The notes: generated from the letters alone by a model not told the origin. A stretch of 40,182 nucleotides of DNA from Dehalococcoidia bacterium (GCA_029936935.1 JAPYRQ010000009.1:1-40182); one strand, 5' to 3'. Numbered from the stretch's first letter, positions 1 through 8,700 are shown. Numbers and translations: made by a program.

Positions 1-178
<178 letters not shown>

Positions 179-185
179 GGGAGAT

Positions 186-203
186 TCTCCTGGCAACAGG
201 AGA
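186..203 (+). other. Hairpin with GNRA tetraloop in the 16S trailer
   Basis: TCTCCTG-GCAA-CAGGAGA, perfect 7-bp stem about 10 nt after the 16S 3' end. Confidence 0.6.
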
Positions 204-411
204 GATTCCAGGTCGGTGGAACCCGTATCTCAGTCCAAGGACTGAGGAAACCCCTCCTAATCTTCGGGGGTCTTATACGGAGAATTCCAGAGGATACTCA
301 AAAACCGTAACTGGACCCTTCTTCTCACTCTTTCATTCTTAAGGCGTCTTTTTTTGCCTTCCGTTATCGCTCGGGAGTCAGAAAGACGACTCCTTGCTAT
401 AGCCTCGGACT

Positions 412-485
412 TTAGTCTCCACATGCGGTATTAGTCACCACTCTCACTCCCGGCTTCAGTCTCCATGTAAAGTTAGTCTCCACAT
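412..485 (+). repeat. Cluster of short direct repeats (TTAGTCTCCACAT-like) upstream of first dioxygenase gene
   Basis: TTAGTCTCCACAT at 412-424 and 473-485 are identical; degenerate copies TTAGTCACCACTC at 431-443 and TCAGTCTCCATGT at 456-468. Confidence 0.6.
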
Positions 486-561
486 ACATGTGCTATCATA
501 TTTCCCTAGGGGAAAATTTCAGGGGCTGTCACCACGACTGCCTCTTGGGGAGGGTTCCACA

Positions 562-1635
562 ATGGCTAAAATCGTCTTAGGCCTCGGTACGTCCCACAGC
601 CCAATGCTGGCACAGCCGCCAGAGCTATGGGCAGTGCATGGTGAGAACGATGCACGCAACAAAGAATTGGTCTTCCCACCGGAAGGACTCGTCTACTCCT
701 ATGAAGAGGCTCTTGAGCGAGCGGATCCCGGTATTGCCAAGCAGGTCAACGTAGAGCACTTCACCAAGCAACACGCCAACCTGACCAAAGCCATTGATGA
801 GATGGCAAAGAGCCTGGCAGATGCCAAGCCGGACGCCGTCATCATCATCAGCGATGACCAGGATGAAGTCATGTTTGAAGACAACATGCCTATGTTCTCC
901 ATCTACTGGGGCGATACCATGCCCCTCATCGCTCGCATACCCCCGGACACCGCGCCTGCTCCCATCAAAGCAATGGCATGGGGCTACGGCGATGTGTCTA
1001 TGGACGTGCCCGTGAACGCGGAGCTAGGCCGACACATCATTGAGCACATGATCGACAACGAGTTCGATGTGTCCCATTCCAAGTACCTGCGTGAAGAGGT
1101 CGGGGGCACCATCGCCCGTCGATATCCCACACCGGACGGCGAATCCGATTACACACGGGTAACAGAACCTAAAAAGGGCGCCATGCCCCACGGGTTCAGC
1201 TTTGTAGTGAAGCGATTGATGAACAACAAGCCCATGCCCATCGTTCCCATCTCCCTGAACACCTGCTACCCGCCCAACCAGCCGTCTCCCAAGCGCAGCT
1301 TCGCCTTCGGTCAACAGATCCGCAGGGCGGTAGAGTCCTGGGCCACGGACGCGCGCGTAGCGGTCATTGCTTCCGGCGGGTTGAGCCACTTCGTCGTTGA
1401 CGAGGAACTGGACCGTGCAGCGTTGAAGGCAATGGTGGAGAACGATGGTGAAGCGCTGGCCAACCTCCCCAAGCATCGCCTGAACTCAGCAGCATCGGAG
1501 ACCCGCAACTGGGTAGCTGCAGCAGGCGCATCGGAGCACCTGAAAGCAGAGATTCTGGCCTATGAACCTGTCTATCGCACACCTGCCGGCACCGGCGGTG
1601 GCTGGGGCATGGTTCGCTGGAACGGCAGCAAGTAG
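562..1635 (+). CDS. LigB-type (class III) extradiol ring-cleavage dioxygenase, paralog 1
   Basis: MAKIVLGLGTSHSPML N-terminus with metal-ligand His, DDQDEVMFEDNMP and SGGLSHFVVDEELDR motifs. Start chosen at 562 by alignment with the paralog at 3024. Confidence 0.85.
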   Translation: MAKIVLGLGTSHSPMLAQPPELWAVHGENDARNKELVFPPEGLVYSYEEALERADPGIAKQVNVEHFTKQHANLTKAIDEMAKSLADAKPDAVIIISDDQDEVMFEDNMPMFSIYWGDTMPLIARIPPDTAPAPIKAMAWGYGDVSMDVPVNAELGRHIIEHMIDNEFDVSHSKYLREEVGGTIARRYPTPDGESDYTRVTEPKKGAMPHGFSFVVKRLMNNKPMPIVPISLNTCYPPNQPSPKRSFAFGQQIRRAVESWATDARVAVIASGGLSHFVVDEELDRAALKAMVENDGEALANLPKHRLNSAASETRNWVAAAGASEHLKAEILAYEPVYRTPAGTGGGWGMVRWNGSK

Positions 1636-1662
1636 CCCACCAGCAACACTCCTGATACGGAT

Positions 1663-1698
1663 AAAGAAGGGGCGTACGCATACGTACGCCCCTTCTTT
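1663..1698 (+). terminator. Rho-independent terminator-like hairpin
   Basis: AAAGAAGGGGCGTACG-CATA-CGTACGCCCCTTCTTT, perfect 16-bp arms and T-rich 3' side. Confidence 0.85.
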
Positions 1699-1767
1699 TA
1701 TTGCCCAAGACCACAGGACTCGTTATGCATCCTATGCAACCAGCCACTTTCACAGCGCGCACAAGAC

Positions 1768-1796
1768 TTGACACCAGCTATCTCCGCTACGATACT
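1768..1796 (+). promoter_or_regulatory. Sigma70-type promoter upstream of amidohydrolase 1
   Basis: TTGACA, 17-bp spacer, GATACT. Confidence 0.55.
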
Positions 1797-1915
1797 AACC
1801 GCAATTTCAGCCGTGTGGCGTTATTCGTGTCGCGTAGTATTCGTATAGGGAATCGTGACTGGATAGTGACCCCAAAGGCTGTAAGGCAAATACACACGGA
1901 GAGGGAGAACTACCT

Positions 1916-2911
1916 ATGGCTATCGTAGATATTCACGGTCACCTCAACAGCCCCCCGGAGCTTATGGCCTTCAAGTCCGGCCTGCTCTCAAGCCGAATCC
2001 ACAGAGGGCGCAGCGTCCTCAAGTTGTCTGATGAGCGGTTGAAGCCCATCGTAGACAACCACATCAAGAAGTTGGACGAAGTGGGCACGGACATCCAGTT
2101 CCTTTCCCCACGACCTTTCCAGCTCATGCACTCTGATCCGCTTTTCAGCATCGTCGATGACTTCTGCAAGGCCAACAATGACGCCATCAAGCAGTCCATT
2201 GACTACTATCCGGATCGCTATCGCGGCGTCTGCGGACTTCCCCAGGTATGGGGCCAGCCCGTCAACATCGTATTCGATGAGATGGAGCGCTGCATCAAGG
2301 AGTTGGGATTCGTCGGCATCATGATTGATCCGGACCCCTCAGAGGGCCTGGACGTCAACATGCCTCCCATGGGCGACGAGTACTGGTATCCGCTGTACGA
2401 GAAGATGATTGAGTTGGACGTACCCGCTCTCATCCACACCGCCACCTGCCGAAACAACCGTGAGACCTACTCCAACCACTTCATCACGGAAGAGGGCATT
2501 GGCATCATGTCCCTGATGGATCGAAAGACCCTGGATACCTTCCCGGACCTGAAGATCATCATGTGCCACGGCGGCGGCTCCGTCCCTTACCAGATCGGCC
2601 GATGGCGAGCACATCGCTGGCGCTCCAAGAACGTGGAGACGTTCGATGATTCATTGAAGAAGCTCTACTTTGACGCCGTGCTCTACAACAAGGAGGGCCT
2701 GGACCTCCTGTTCCAGATCGTGGGCACGGACCGTTGCATGTTCGGCACAGAGAACCCTGGCTCCGGTTCCAGCCAGCACCCGGACACCGGCGTATGGCTT
2801 GATGACCTGAAGCCCGTGATTGAGTCCATTGACTGGCTCTCAGACAAAGACAAGAAGAATGTGTTTGAAGATACAGCCAAGAAGGCATTCCCCCGCTTCT
2901 CCATAAGCTAA
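1916..2911 (+). CDS. Amidohydrolase family protein (COG2159; LigJ-like), paralog 1
   Basis: VDIHGH HxH motif, PALIHTAT, IIMCHGGGSVPYQIGRWR, FGTENPGSG; TIM-barrel amidohydrolase layout. Confidence 0.85.
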   Translation: MAIVDIHGHLNSPPELMAFKSGLLSSRIHRGRSVLKLSDERLKPIVDNHIKKLDEVGTDIQFLSPRPFQLMHSDPLFSIVDDFCKANNDAIKQSIDYYPDRYRGVCGLPQVWGQPVNIVFDEMERCIKELGFVGIMIDPDPSEGLDVNMPPMGDEYWYPLYEKMIELDVPALIHTATCRNNRETYSNHFITEEGIGIMSLMDRKTLDTFPDLKIIMCHGGGSVPYQIGRWRAHRWRSKNVETFDDSLKKLYFDAVLYNKEGLDLLFQIVGTDRCMFGTENPGSGSSQHPDTGVWLDDLKPVIESIDWLSDKDKKNVFEDTAKKAFPRFSIS

Positions 2912-2934
2912 TAAGTGAATGAGGTCGCTCAGAG

Positions 2935-2963
2935 TGGACTAGTCTGCTCTGGGCGACTATAAT
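2935..2963 (+). promoter_or_regulatory. Sigma70-type promoter inside an inverted repeat, upstream of dioxygenase 2
   Basis: TGGACT, 17-bp spacer, TATAAT; the spacer contains the 3' arm of an 11-bp inverted repeat (2924-2934 / 2947-2957). Confidence 0.55.
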
Positions 2964-3023
2964 CCTGCATCAAGAGTTGATCAGGGGGGTGGATACGTCC
3001 ACCAAGAAGAAGGAGGAGATAAC

Positions 3024-4094
3024 ATGGCAGAAATTGGATTGGGTATTGGGACTTCCCATAGCCCTATGCTGATGCAGCCCGCAGAGTTGTGGGCAAACCA
3101 CGCGCTGAATGACCAGCGCAACAAGGAACTCTGCTTTGCTCCCTCAGGCGAGGTTCTCAGCTTTGAGGAAGCCCTTGAGCGAGCCAACCCCAAGATTGCA
3201 GACCTCAACCAGTACGAGATCCACAAGAAGCAGAAGGAAAACACGGACGCAGCAATCCTGCAGCTTGCTGAGACGTACAAGAACTTCAAGCCTGACATCG
3301 CAGTCATTGTCGGCGACGACCAGGACGAGATGATGTTTGAAGACAACATGCCCGCGTTCTTGGTCTACTGGGGCGAATCCATCAAGTACTACCCCCGTAA
3401 GCCCGCGCCGGATGCCTCTGATGCAGCCAAGGCTTCAGCAGCTGGCTATCCGCAGACTGAGTTGGAGATTCCAGTAGTCTCAGACCTGGGTCGCCACATC
3501 ATTGAGTACATGATTGACCATGAGTTTGACGTTGCCCATTCCAAGTACCTCCGGGAGAACCCCGGTGGCACCGTTGGTCACCGTTATCCTTCAGCAAACG
3601 GCGAGATTGAGACCACGCGAGTGACCGCACCTCGACCGTTCGGTCTTCCTCATGCATGGAGCTTCCTTGTGAAGCGCGTCATGCAGGAGAACCTCATTCC
3701 CATCGTTCCCATCTGGCAGAACACCTGCTATCCCCCCAACCAGCCCTCAGCCAAGCGCTGCTTTGACTTCGGTCGGACGCTGCGTGGTGCAATTGAGTCC
3801 TGGGGCGGCGGCAAGGGTACCAAGGTAGCTGTCATGACCTCCGGTGGCCTCAGCCACTTCACCGTGGACGAGGAGTTGGACCGCACAGCCATCAAGGGCA
3901 TGGTGGACAACGACCCTGAGATTCTACAGAACCTTCCCCGCCATCGGCTGCACTCAGCAGCTTCTGAGACCCTGAACTGGGTCACCATCGCAGGAGCCCT
4001 GGAGCACTTGAAGGCAGAGAAAGTCGGTTACGAGCCTGTCTATCGCACCAACGCCGGCAGTGGCGGCGGCTGGGGCATGGTTCAGTGGACGTAA
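3024..4094 (+). CDS. LigB-type extradiol ring-cleavage dioxygenase, paralog 2
   Basis: MAEIGLGIGTSHSPML, GDDQDEMMFEDNMPAF, SGGLSHFTVDEELDR; close paralog of 562..1635. RBS AAGGAGGAG just upstream. Confidence 0.87.
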   Translation: MAEIGLGIGTSHSPMLMQPAELWANHALNDQRNKELCFAPSGEVLSFEEALERANPKIADLNQYEIHKKQKENTDAAILQLAETYKNFKPDIAVIVGDDQDEMMFEDNMPAFLVYWGESIKYYPRKPAPDASDAAKASAAGYPQTELEIPVVSDLGRHIIEYMIDHEFDVAHSKYLRENPGGTVGHRYPSANGEIETTRVTAPRPFGLPHAWSFLVKRVMQENLIPIVPIWQNTCYPPNQPSAKRCFDFGRTLRGAIESWGGGKGTKVAVMTSGGLSHFTVDEELDRTAIKGMVDNDPEILQNLPRHRLHSAASETLNWVTIAGALEHLKAEKVGYEPVYRTNAGSGGGWGMVQWT

Positions 4095-4115
4095 TCACTT
4101 CCTAACGGAATGTGG

Positions 4116-4147
4116 AAACAGCCCTGCCAACTGGCGGGGCTGTTTTT
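4116..4147 (+). terminator. Rho-independent terminator
   Basis: AAACAGCCCTGCC-AACT-GGCGGGGCTGTTTTTT with one G-U pair and a T run. Confidence 0.85.
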
Positions 4148-4253
4148 TGTTTCGCAATGGAGCATCAAACGTGTACACTATGCTCAATTAACCGCATGTT
4201 CGTCTGCTGCAGGGGAGGCGTGCAACAACGCCGATGTTAGGAGATGCGCCACC

Positions 4254-5522
4254 ATGCTGAGCAAAGTAGATAATGATCTTCTCACCCAGACCGATAGAGG
4301 TACCCCTATGGGTGAGTACCTCCGTAGGTACTGGCACCCCGTCATGCTTGCAGAAGAAGTTCCAGAACCCGATTGCCCGCCCAAGCGTGTCCGCATTCTC
4401 GGCGAAGACCTTGTTGGGTATCGTGATACCAACGGCGACATCGGCCTCATCGATAACTACTGCCCCCACCGTCGCGCCAGCATGTTCTTCGCTCGCAACG
4501 AAGAGTGTGGCCTACGGTGCGTCTATCACGGTTGGAAGTTTGATAAAGACGGCAACTGTGTGGATATGCCCTCTGAGCCCGCTGAAAGCAACTTCAAAGA
4601 CAAAGTACGCATCACCGCATACCCAGCACGGGAGTACGGCGGCCTGATTTGGGCCTACCTGGGGCCGCTGGAACTAATGCCCAACCTGCCAGAGCTTGAG
4701 TGGGCTCGCGTTCCCGCAGACCAGCGCATCCTCTCCAAACGACTTCAACTATCCAACTACTCGCAGGCAGTGGAGGGCGGCATTGATTCAAGCCACGTCT
4801 CCTTCCTCCACTCCATCCTGGAGCAGGACAAGCAGGACGACCTGGCAGCCAGCGGCGTCACGCTGCAGGAGTTCATGACGGCAGACAAGTCGCCACGCTT
4901 CTTCGTGAAGGACGCGGATCCCGGATTGCTCATCGCAGCACGGCGGAACGCGGGGGAAGAGAACTACTACTGGCGCATCACCCAGTTCCTGCTGCCTTAC
5001 TTCACCATGATTCCCGGTACTCCCGGCTATCCGATAGGCGGCCATTGCTGGGTACCCATCGACGATGAGAACTGCTACAACTACAGCGTCACCTGGCACC
5101 CCAGCCGGGCATTCACAGAGGATGAGTTGAAGTTTCACCTGTCCGGACTTGGCATCCATGCCGATGTCGACGATAAATACGTGCCGCTGCGCAACAAGAG
5201 CAACGACTACGTTATGGATCGCGACATTCAGCGAACCACGACCTTCTCCGGCATCCGCGGCATTGGTGAGCAGGACATGGCTGTGCAGGAGAGCATGGGA
5301 GCCATCGTTGAGCGCCCACGCGAGCACCTTGGCAGCAGCGACGCGGCGGTCATCGCGATGCGACGTCGCCTCATCCGCGAGGCCAGGAACCTGGAAGAGG
5401 GCATTGAGCCCTTTGCTCCCAGCCACAGTGATGCCTACAAGGTGCGTTCAGCGGCAGTGGTGCTGGCCCGGGACATTCCCTTCCATGAGGGTGCTCAGGA
5501 AGAACTGAAGTCCATGCCCTAA
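4254..5522 (+). CDS. Rieske [2Fe-2S] aromatic ring-hydroxylating oxygenase / O-demethylase, large subunit, paralog 1
   Basis: Rieske motif CPHRRASMFFARNEECGLRCVYHGW; mononuclear iron motif GGIDSSHVSFLHS. Start ATG at 4254 matches the paralogs. Confidence 0.9.
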   Translation: MLSKVDNDLLTQTDRGTPMGEYLRRYWHPVMLAEEVPEPDCPPKRVRILGEDLVGYRDTNGDIGLIDNYCPHRRASMFFARNEECGLRCVYHGWKFDKDGNCVDMPSEPAESNFKDKVRITAYPAREYGGLIWAYLGPLELMPNLPELEWARVPADQRILSKRLQLSNYSQAVEGGIDSSHVSFLHSILEQDKQDDLAASGVTLQEFMTADKSPRFFVKDADPGLLIAARRNAGEENYYWRITQFLLPYFTMIPGTPGYPIGGHCWVPIDDENCYNYSVTWHPSRAFTEDELKFHLSGLGIHADVDDKYVPLRNKSNDYVMDRDIQRTTTFSGIRGIGEQDMAVQESMGAIVERPREHLGSSDAAVIAMRRRLIREARNLEEGIEPFAPSHSDAYKVRSAAVVLARDIPFHEGAQEELKSMP

Positions 5523-5562
5523 GGCACTGCTTGCACTACCAATTTACGGAGTAGTCACGTCG

Positions 5563-5582
5563 CACCCCGATTGATTGGGGTG
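5563..5582. repeat. Inverted repeat CACCCC...GGGGTG
   Basis: CACCCCGATTGATTGGGGTG downstream of Rieske 1; no T run. Confidence 0.5.
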
Positions 5583-5610
5583 TCCAGAATGCCAACGCTA
5601 AGAACATACC

Positions 5611-5636
5611 GGGATTCCGGCCTTCGCCGGAATGAC
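5611..5636. repeat. REP-like palindromic element
   Basis: GGGATTCCGGCCTTCGCCGGAATGACG; ATTCCGGC-CTTC-GCCGGAAT stem. Resembles widespread ATTCCGGC..GCCGGAATGAC dispersed palindromes. Confidence 0.6.
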
Positions 5637-5681
5637 GTATACGAAATAGATACACCACTCGATTTCATCGCCATGACCTTA

Positions 5682-5724
5682 GGAACGTAGCTACTAGCTA
5701 CCTCCGGTGGGTAGCTAGCGTTCC
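5682..5724. repeat. Complex inverted repeat with internal tandem TAGCTAC
   Basis: GGAACG-tagctac-TAGCTACC...GGTAGCTA-g-CGTTCC. Confidence 0.6.
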
Positions 5725-5745
5725 GTGCCCCAAGGCGTTACACTA

Positions 5746-5772
5746 ACCCCCGAATCTTTGGCATTTGGGGGT
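5746..5772 (+). promoter_or_regulatory. Hairpin covering the ribosome-binding region of the first RraA-like gene
   Basis: ACCCCCGAAT-CTTTGGC-ATTTGGGGGT (10-bp stem, one G-U); 3' arm lies 6 nt before ATG 5779. Confidence 0.5.
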
Positions 5773-5778
5773 ATTCCT

Positions 5779-6453
5779 ATGGCAACAAAAGAGACAAGCC
5801 AAGACCCGTTGGTAGCCAGACTCTCCAAGGTGGACGCTTGCGCAGCGTCTGACGCCCTGGACCGCCTGGGACTGAAGGGATCAATCATCGGCATCAAGCC
5901 ACTGACGGTCACTACCAAGATTGTTGGTCGGGTGGTCACCACCCGAATGAAGGCCTTCGGTGGTGAGAAGTCCACACGACACCTGGGCGCAGCAGCCATC
6001 GAGGCATCCAAGCCCGGCGATGTCATCGTCATCGATCACCGTGGTCGGTTGGATTGCGCCGCATGGGGAGGCATCCTCTCCAACGGCGCAAAGGTCAAAG
6101 GCGTGGCCGGCGTCATCGTCGATGGCGCAGTACGCGATGTTGACGAGAGTCGGGAGTTGGGCCTGCCGGTCTTTGGCCGCGCTGGAGTCCAGGTGACCGC
6201 TCGAACACGGATCATCGAGGAGTCCTGCAACGAGCCTATTGAGATGTGTGGTGTCTGGGTACACCCCGGAGACCTGGTCATAGCTGATAGCAGCGGCGTG
6301 GTATTCATCTCCAAAGAGCATGAGGATGAAGCCGTGTCTGCAGCAGAGGACATCGCCAACCGAGAAGCGTTGATGACCAAAGATGTACTGTCCGGTAAGC
6401 CTATCAGTGAAGTGATGGGTTCAAATTATGAAAGTATGTTGGAGAGGAAGTAA
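5779..6453 (+). CDS. RraA-like / LigK-type (4-carboxy-4-hydroxy-2-oxoadipate aldolase family) protein, paralog 1
   Basis: ASDALDRLG, WGGILSNGAKVKGVAGVIVDGAVRD, RraA/HMG-CHA aldolase fold signatures. Confidence 0.85.
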   Translation: MATKETSQDPLVARLSKVDACAASDALDRLGLKGSIIGIKPLTVTTKIVGRVVTTRMKAFGGEKSTRHLGAAAIEASKPGDVIVIDHRGRLDCAAWGGILSNGAKVKGVAGVIVDGAVRDVDESRELGLPVFGRAGVQVTARTRIIEESCNEPIEMCGVWVHPGDLVIADSSGVVFISKEHEDEAVSAAEDIANREALMTKDVLSGKPISEVMGSNYESMLERK

Positions 6454-6455
6454 CA

Positions 6456-7112
6456 ATGGAAAAACTGGTAGAGGACCTTCTAAATCTTGGCACCACCACG
6501 GTGAGTGATGCCTGTGACAGGCTGGGAATCAACGCCCAGGCCGTCGGCATCATGCCCCTGGACCGCAACTTCACGCTTGGTGGCCGAGCGTTCACCGTGA
6601 AGACCATCCCGTCCAAGAACGTGAACCCGGGCAACGTCGGCGACTACATCGACGAGGTCAAAGAGGGCCAGGTAGTGGTTCTGGACAACGAGGGCAAGCC
6701 TAACGCCACCGTATGGGGCGACATTCTGACCATCATGTCCCATAGGAACAAGCTGGCCGGCACGGTTATCCACGGGGTCTGCCGTGATGCAGCCCGCAGC
6801 CTGGAGCTGGGCTATCCCATCTTCAGTCGTGGCAACACCATGCGCACCGGCAAGGACCGCGTTGAGTGCGTGGCTATCAATGAGCAGTGCTCCCTGGGAG
6901 AAGTCCACGTTAGCCCCAACGATGTACTCGTTGGTGATGCCGACGGCATTGTTGTCATCCCCAGTGATCGAGCTGAAGAGGTCTTGAAGATCGGCAAGCA
7001 GATCGAGGCTGCCGAGGACAACATCCGAGCAGAGATCGCCAAGGGTTCAAGGCTTGATGAAGCACGGGAGAAGTTCAAGTATCACGCCCTTCAGACCCGC
7101 GACGAGAAGTAA
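6456..7112 (+). CDS. RraA-like / LigK-type aldolase family protein, paralog 2
   Basis: VSDACDRLGI, VWGDILTIMSHRNKLAGTVIHGVCRD (D-X20-R-D spacing); directly follows paralog 1. Confidence 0.85.
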   Translation: MEKLVEDLLNLGTTTVSDACDRLGINAQAVGIMPLDRNFTLGGRAFTVKTIPSKNVNPGNVGDYIDEVKEGQVVVLDNEGKPNATVWGDILTIMSHRNKLAGTVIHGVCRDAARSLELGYPIFSRGNTMRTGKDRVECVAINEQCSLGEVHVSPNDVLVGDADGIVVIPSDRAEEVLKIGKQIEAAEDNIRAEIAKGSRLDEAREKFKYHALQTRDEK

Positions 7113-7140
7113 GCAACCATCTGGTTAAACCAGCAAGTGC

Positions 7141-7177
7141 AGTACCCCGCTCGTATATGCGAGTGGGGTACTCTCGT
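7141..7177 (+). terminator. Rho-independent terminator
   Basis: AGTACCCCGCTCG-TATATG-CGAGTGGGGTACT followed by CTCGTTTT. Confidence 0.8.
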
Positions 7178-7219
7178 TTTATGATGGCATATCACCCACA
7201 AAACCCTCGGAGGAAGTAC

Positions 7220-7852
7220 ATGGCAACCGAATCAACCGCCCCCGGAGACATCTTCCCTAAAATGACCGTCGGCGTCATGGGTTCCGCCGGGGGGCACCTC
7301 CCCCCGGAAATCCGCAAGCTGGTCTATACGTTGGGCCAGGCCATTGCGGAAAAGGGCTGTGTGCTGGTGACCGGTGCGTGCCCAGGCTATCCCCAGGAAG
7401 CGGTGAAGGGTGCAAAATCAAAGGGTGGTGTGGTCGTGGGCGTGTCTCCCGCTCTGAACATAGAAGAACACATCCTCAAGTACAACTCCCCCACCAAAGG
7501 GTATGACGCCATCATCTACACGGGTAGCGGCCTCATGGGCAGAGAGATTGAGAACATCCGCAGTTGCGATGTGGTGGTCTTTGTCGGCGGGCGCTCAGGC
7601 ACCCTTGGCGAGTTTGCCATCGCCTACGACGAGGGTAAGGTCATCGGTGTCCTGGAGGGCACAGGAGGCATTACCAGCCATCTGAGGACCATTATTGAGA
7701 TGATCAACAAAGAAGCCGGCGGGGTCGTGTGCTATGACAACGACCCCCTCCAGCTGCTGGCGACGCTTGAGCGAACGTATATGGAGCTGATCTTCCCCAA
7801 GTACCTCAAAGCCATGGAAGGCCATGACCCTGACGGTTCCCTGGACGATTAG
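7220..7852 (+). CDS. LOG-family / TIGR00725-like Rossmann nucleotide-binding protein
   Basis: VGVMGSAGGHLP, TGACPGYPQEAVKGAKSKGG, FVGGRSGTLGEFAIAYDEGK (GGxxGTxxE). Confidence 0.75.
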   Translation: MATESTAPGDIFPKMTVGVMGSAGGHLPPEIRKLVYTLGQAIAEKGCVLVTGACPGYPQEAVKGAKSKGGVVVGVSPALNIEEHILKYNSPTKGYDAIIYTGSGLMGREIENIRSCDVVVFVGGRSGTLGEFAIAYDEGKVIGVLEGTGGITSHLRTIIEMINKEAGGVVCYDNDPLQLLATLERTYMELIFPKYLKAMEGHDPDGSLDD

Positions 7853-8265
7853 TCTTTAGACGCGCCCGCCCAGCCGGTCTCTGAGAGGTCTACGGTTATC
7901 CCGTCGGGTCCGGTGAACTTCACCTCTACGTTGCCCGTGCGAGCGTGGGCGTTGGCATCGGTGATGGCGCTCTGCTTCTTTGTCGCGCCTGCGCCGAGGA
8001 TCTGTTCCTGAGCCTGGTCCATCTCTTCCACCATGAAGCCGAAGTGGTGGAGTCCGGTGTGCCTCGCTTTGCCTTCAGTGTTGGCAGCGTCATCGTTCTT
8101 GAACTTGAGGACAGCAAGGTTGATGTAGCCGTCAGTGAGGTAGTACCCCTCCGCAGCAACAGAGTTGACCTTGCCTGCTATTTCCAGCCCCAGGCCTTCC
8201 ACATAGAACTTGGCCGTTGCTTCCGGGTCCTGTGTTGCGATTGCTACGTGCTTGATCCTTGCCAT
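7849..8265 (-). CDS. VOC (glyoxalase/bleomycin resistance/dioxygenase) family protein, paralog 1
   Basis: MARIKHVAIATQDPEATAKFYVEGLGL; HHFGF; GPDGITVDLSE. Confidence 0.85.
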   Translation of the reverse strand: MARIKHVAIATQDPEATAKFYVEGLGLEIAGKVNSVAAEGYYLTDGYINLAVLKFKNDDAANTEGKARHTGLHHFGFMVEEMDQAQEQILGAGATKKQSAITDANAHARTGNVEVKFTGPDGITVDLSETGWAGASKD

Positions 8266-8295
8266 GTCGCTTCCTCCGCTTCTTCCGTTGTGTAC

Positions 8296-8700
8296 TTAAG
8301 ATGCTCCAGCCCAGCCGGATTCCGATAGGTCCACGGTGACACCGTCCGGGCCGCTGAACTTGACCTCAACATTCCCCCGGGCTTCCATGTGCTCCGTCCC
8401 CGGGTAAGGGCGATGCACCGCGCCAGCCCCTTCAATCTTCGCCCGGGCCTCATCCATGTCCTCAATCTTGAACCCGAAGTGGTGGATACCGGTGTATCGA
8501 AGCTGGCCCTCTGTGGTTGCAGGGTCATCGTACTTGAACTTGAGGATGGCTAGATTGATGTAGCCGTCAGTGAGGTAGTAACCCTCAGCAGTGGGTGAGT
8601 TCAGCTTCCCGACCTCTTTCAGACCAAGGCCGTCAATGTAGAACTTCGCCGTTGCTTCCGGGTCTTGGGTAGCAAGCGCTATGTGTTTGATCCTGGCCAT
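8296..8700 (-). CDS. VOC family protein, paralog 2 (tandem duplicate)
   Basis: MARIKHIALATQDPEATAKFYIDGLGL, nearly the same as the adjacent VOC; internal Met 8700 preferred as start. Confidence 0.85.
   Translation of the reverse strand: MARIKHIALATQDPEATAKFYIDGLGLKEVGKLNSPTAEGYYLTDGYINLAILKFKYDDPATTEGQLRYTGIHHFGFKIEDMDEARAKIEGAGAVHRPYPGTEHMEARGNVEVKFSGPDGVTVDLSESGWAGAS

Noticed and set aside
412-485. Possible CRISPR array
   Set aside because: Repeats are only 13 bp, spacers effectively 4-12 bp and irregular, no cas genes.
4110-4253. N-terminal extension of Rieske 1 ORF
   Set aside because: Overlaps the terminator of dioxygenase 2; paralogs start at the equivalent of ATG 4254.
4788-5426. 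212-aa minus-strand ORF
   Set aside because: Antisense to Rieske 1, no family signature.
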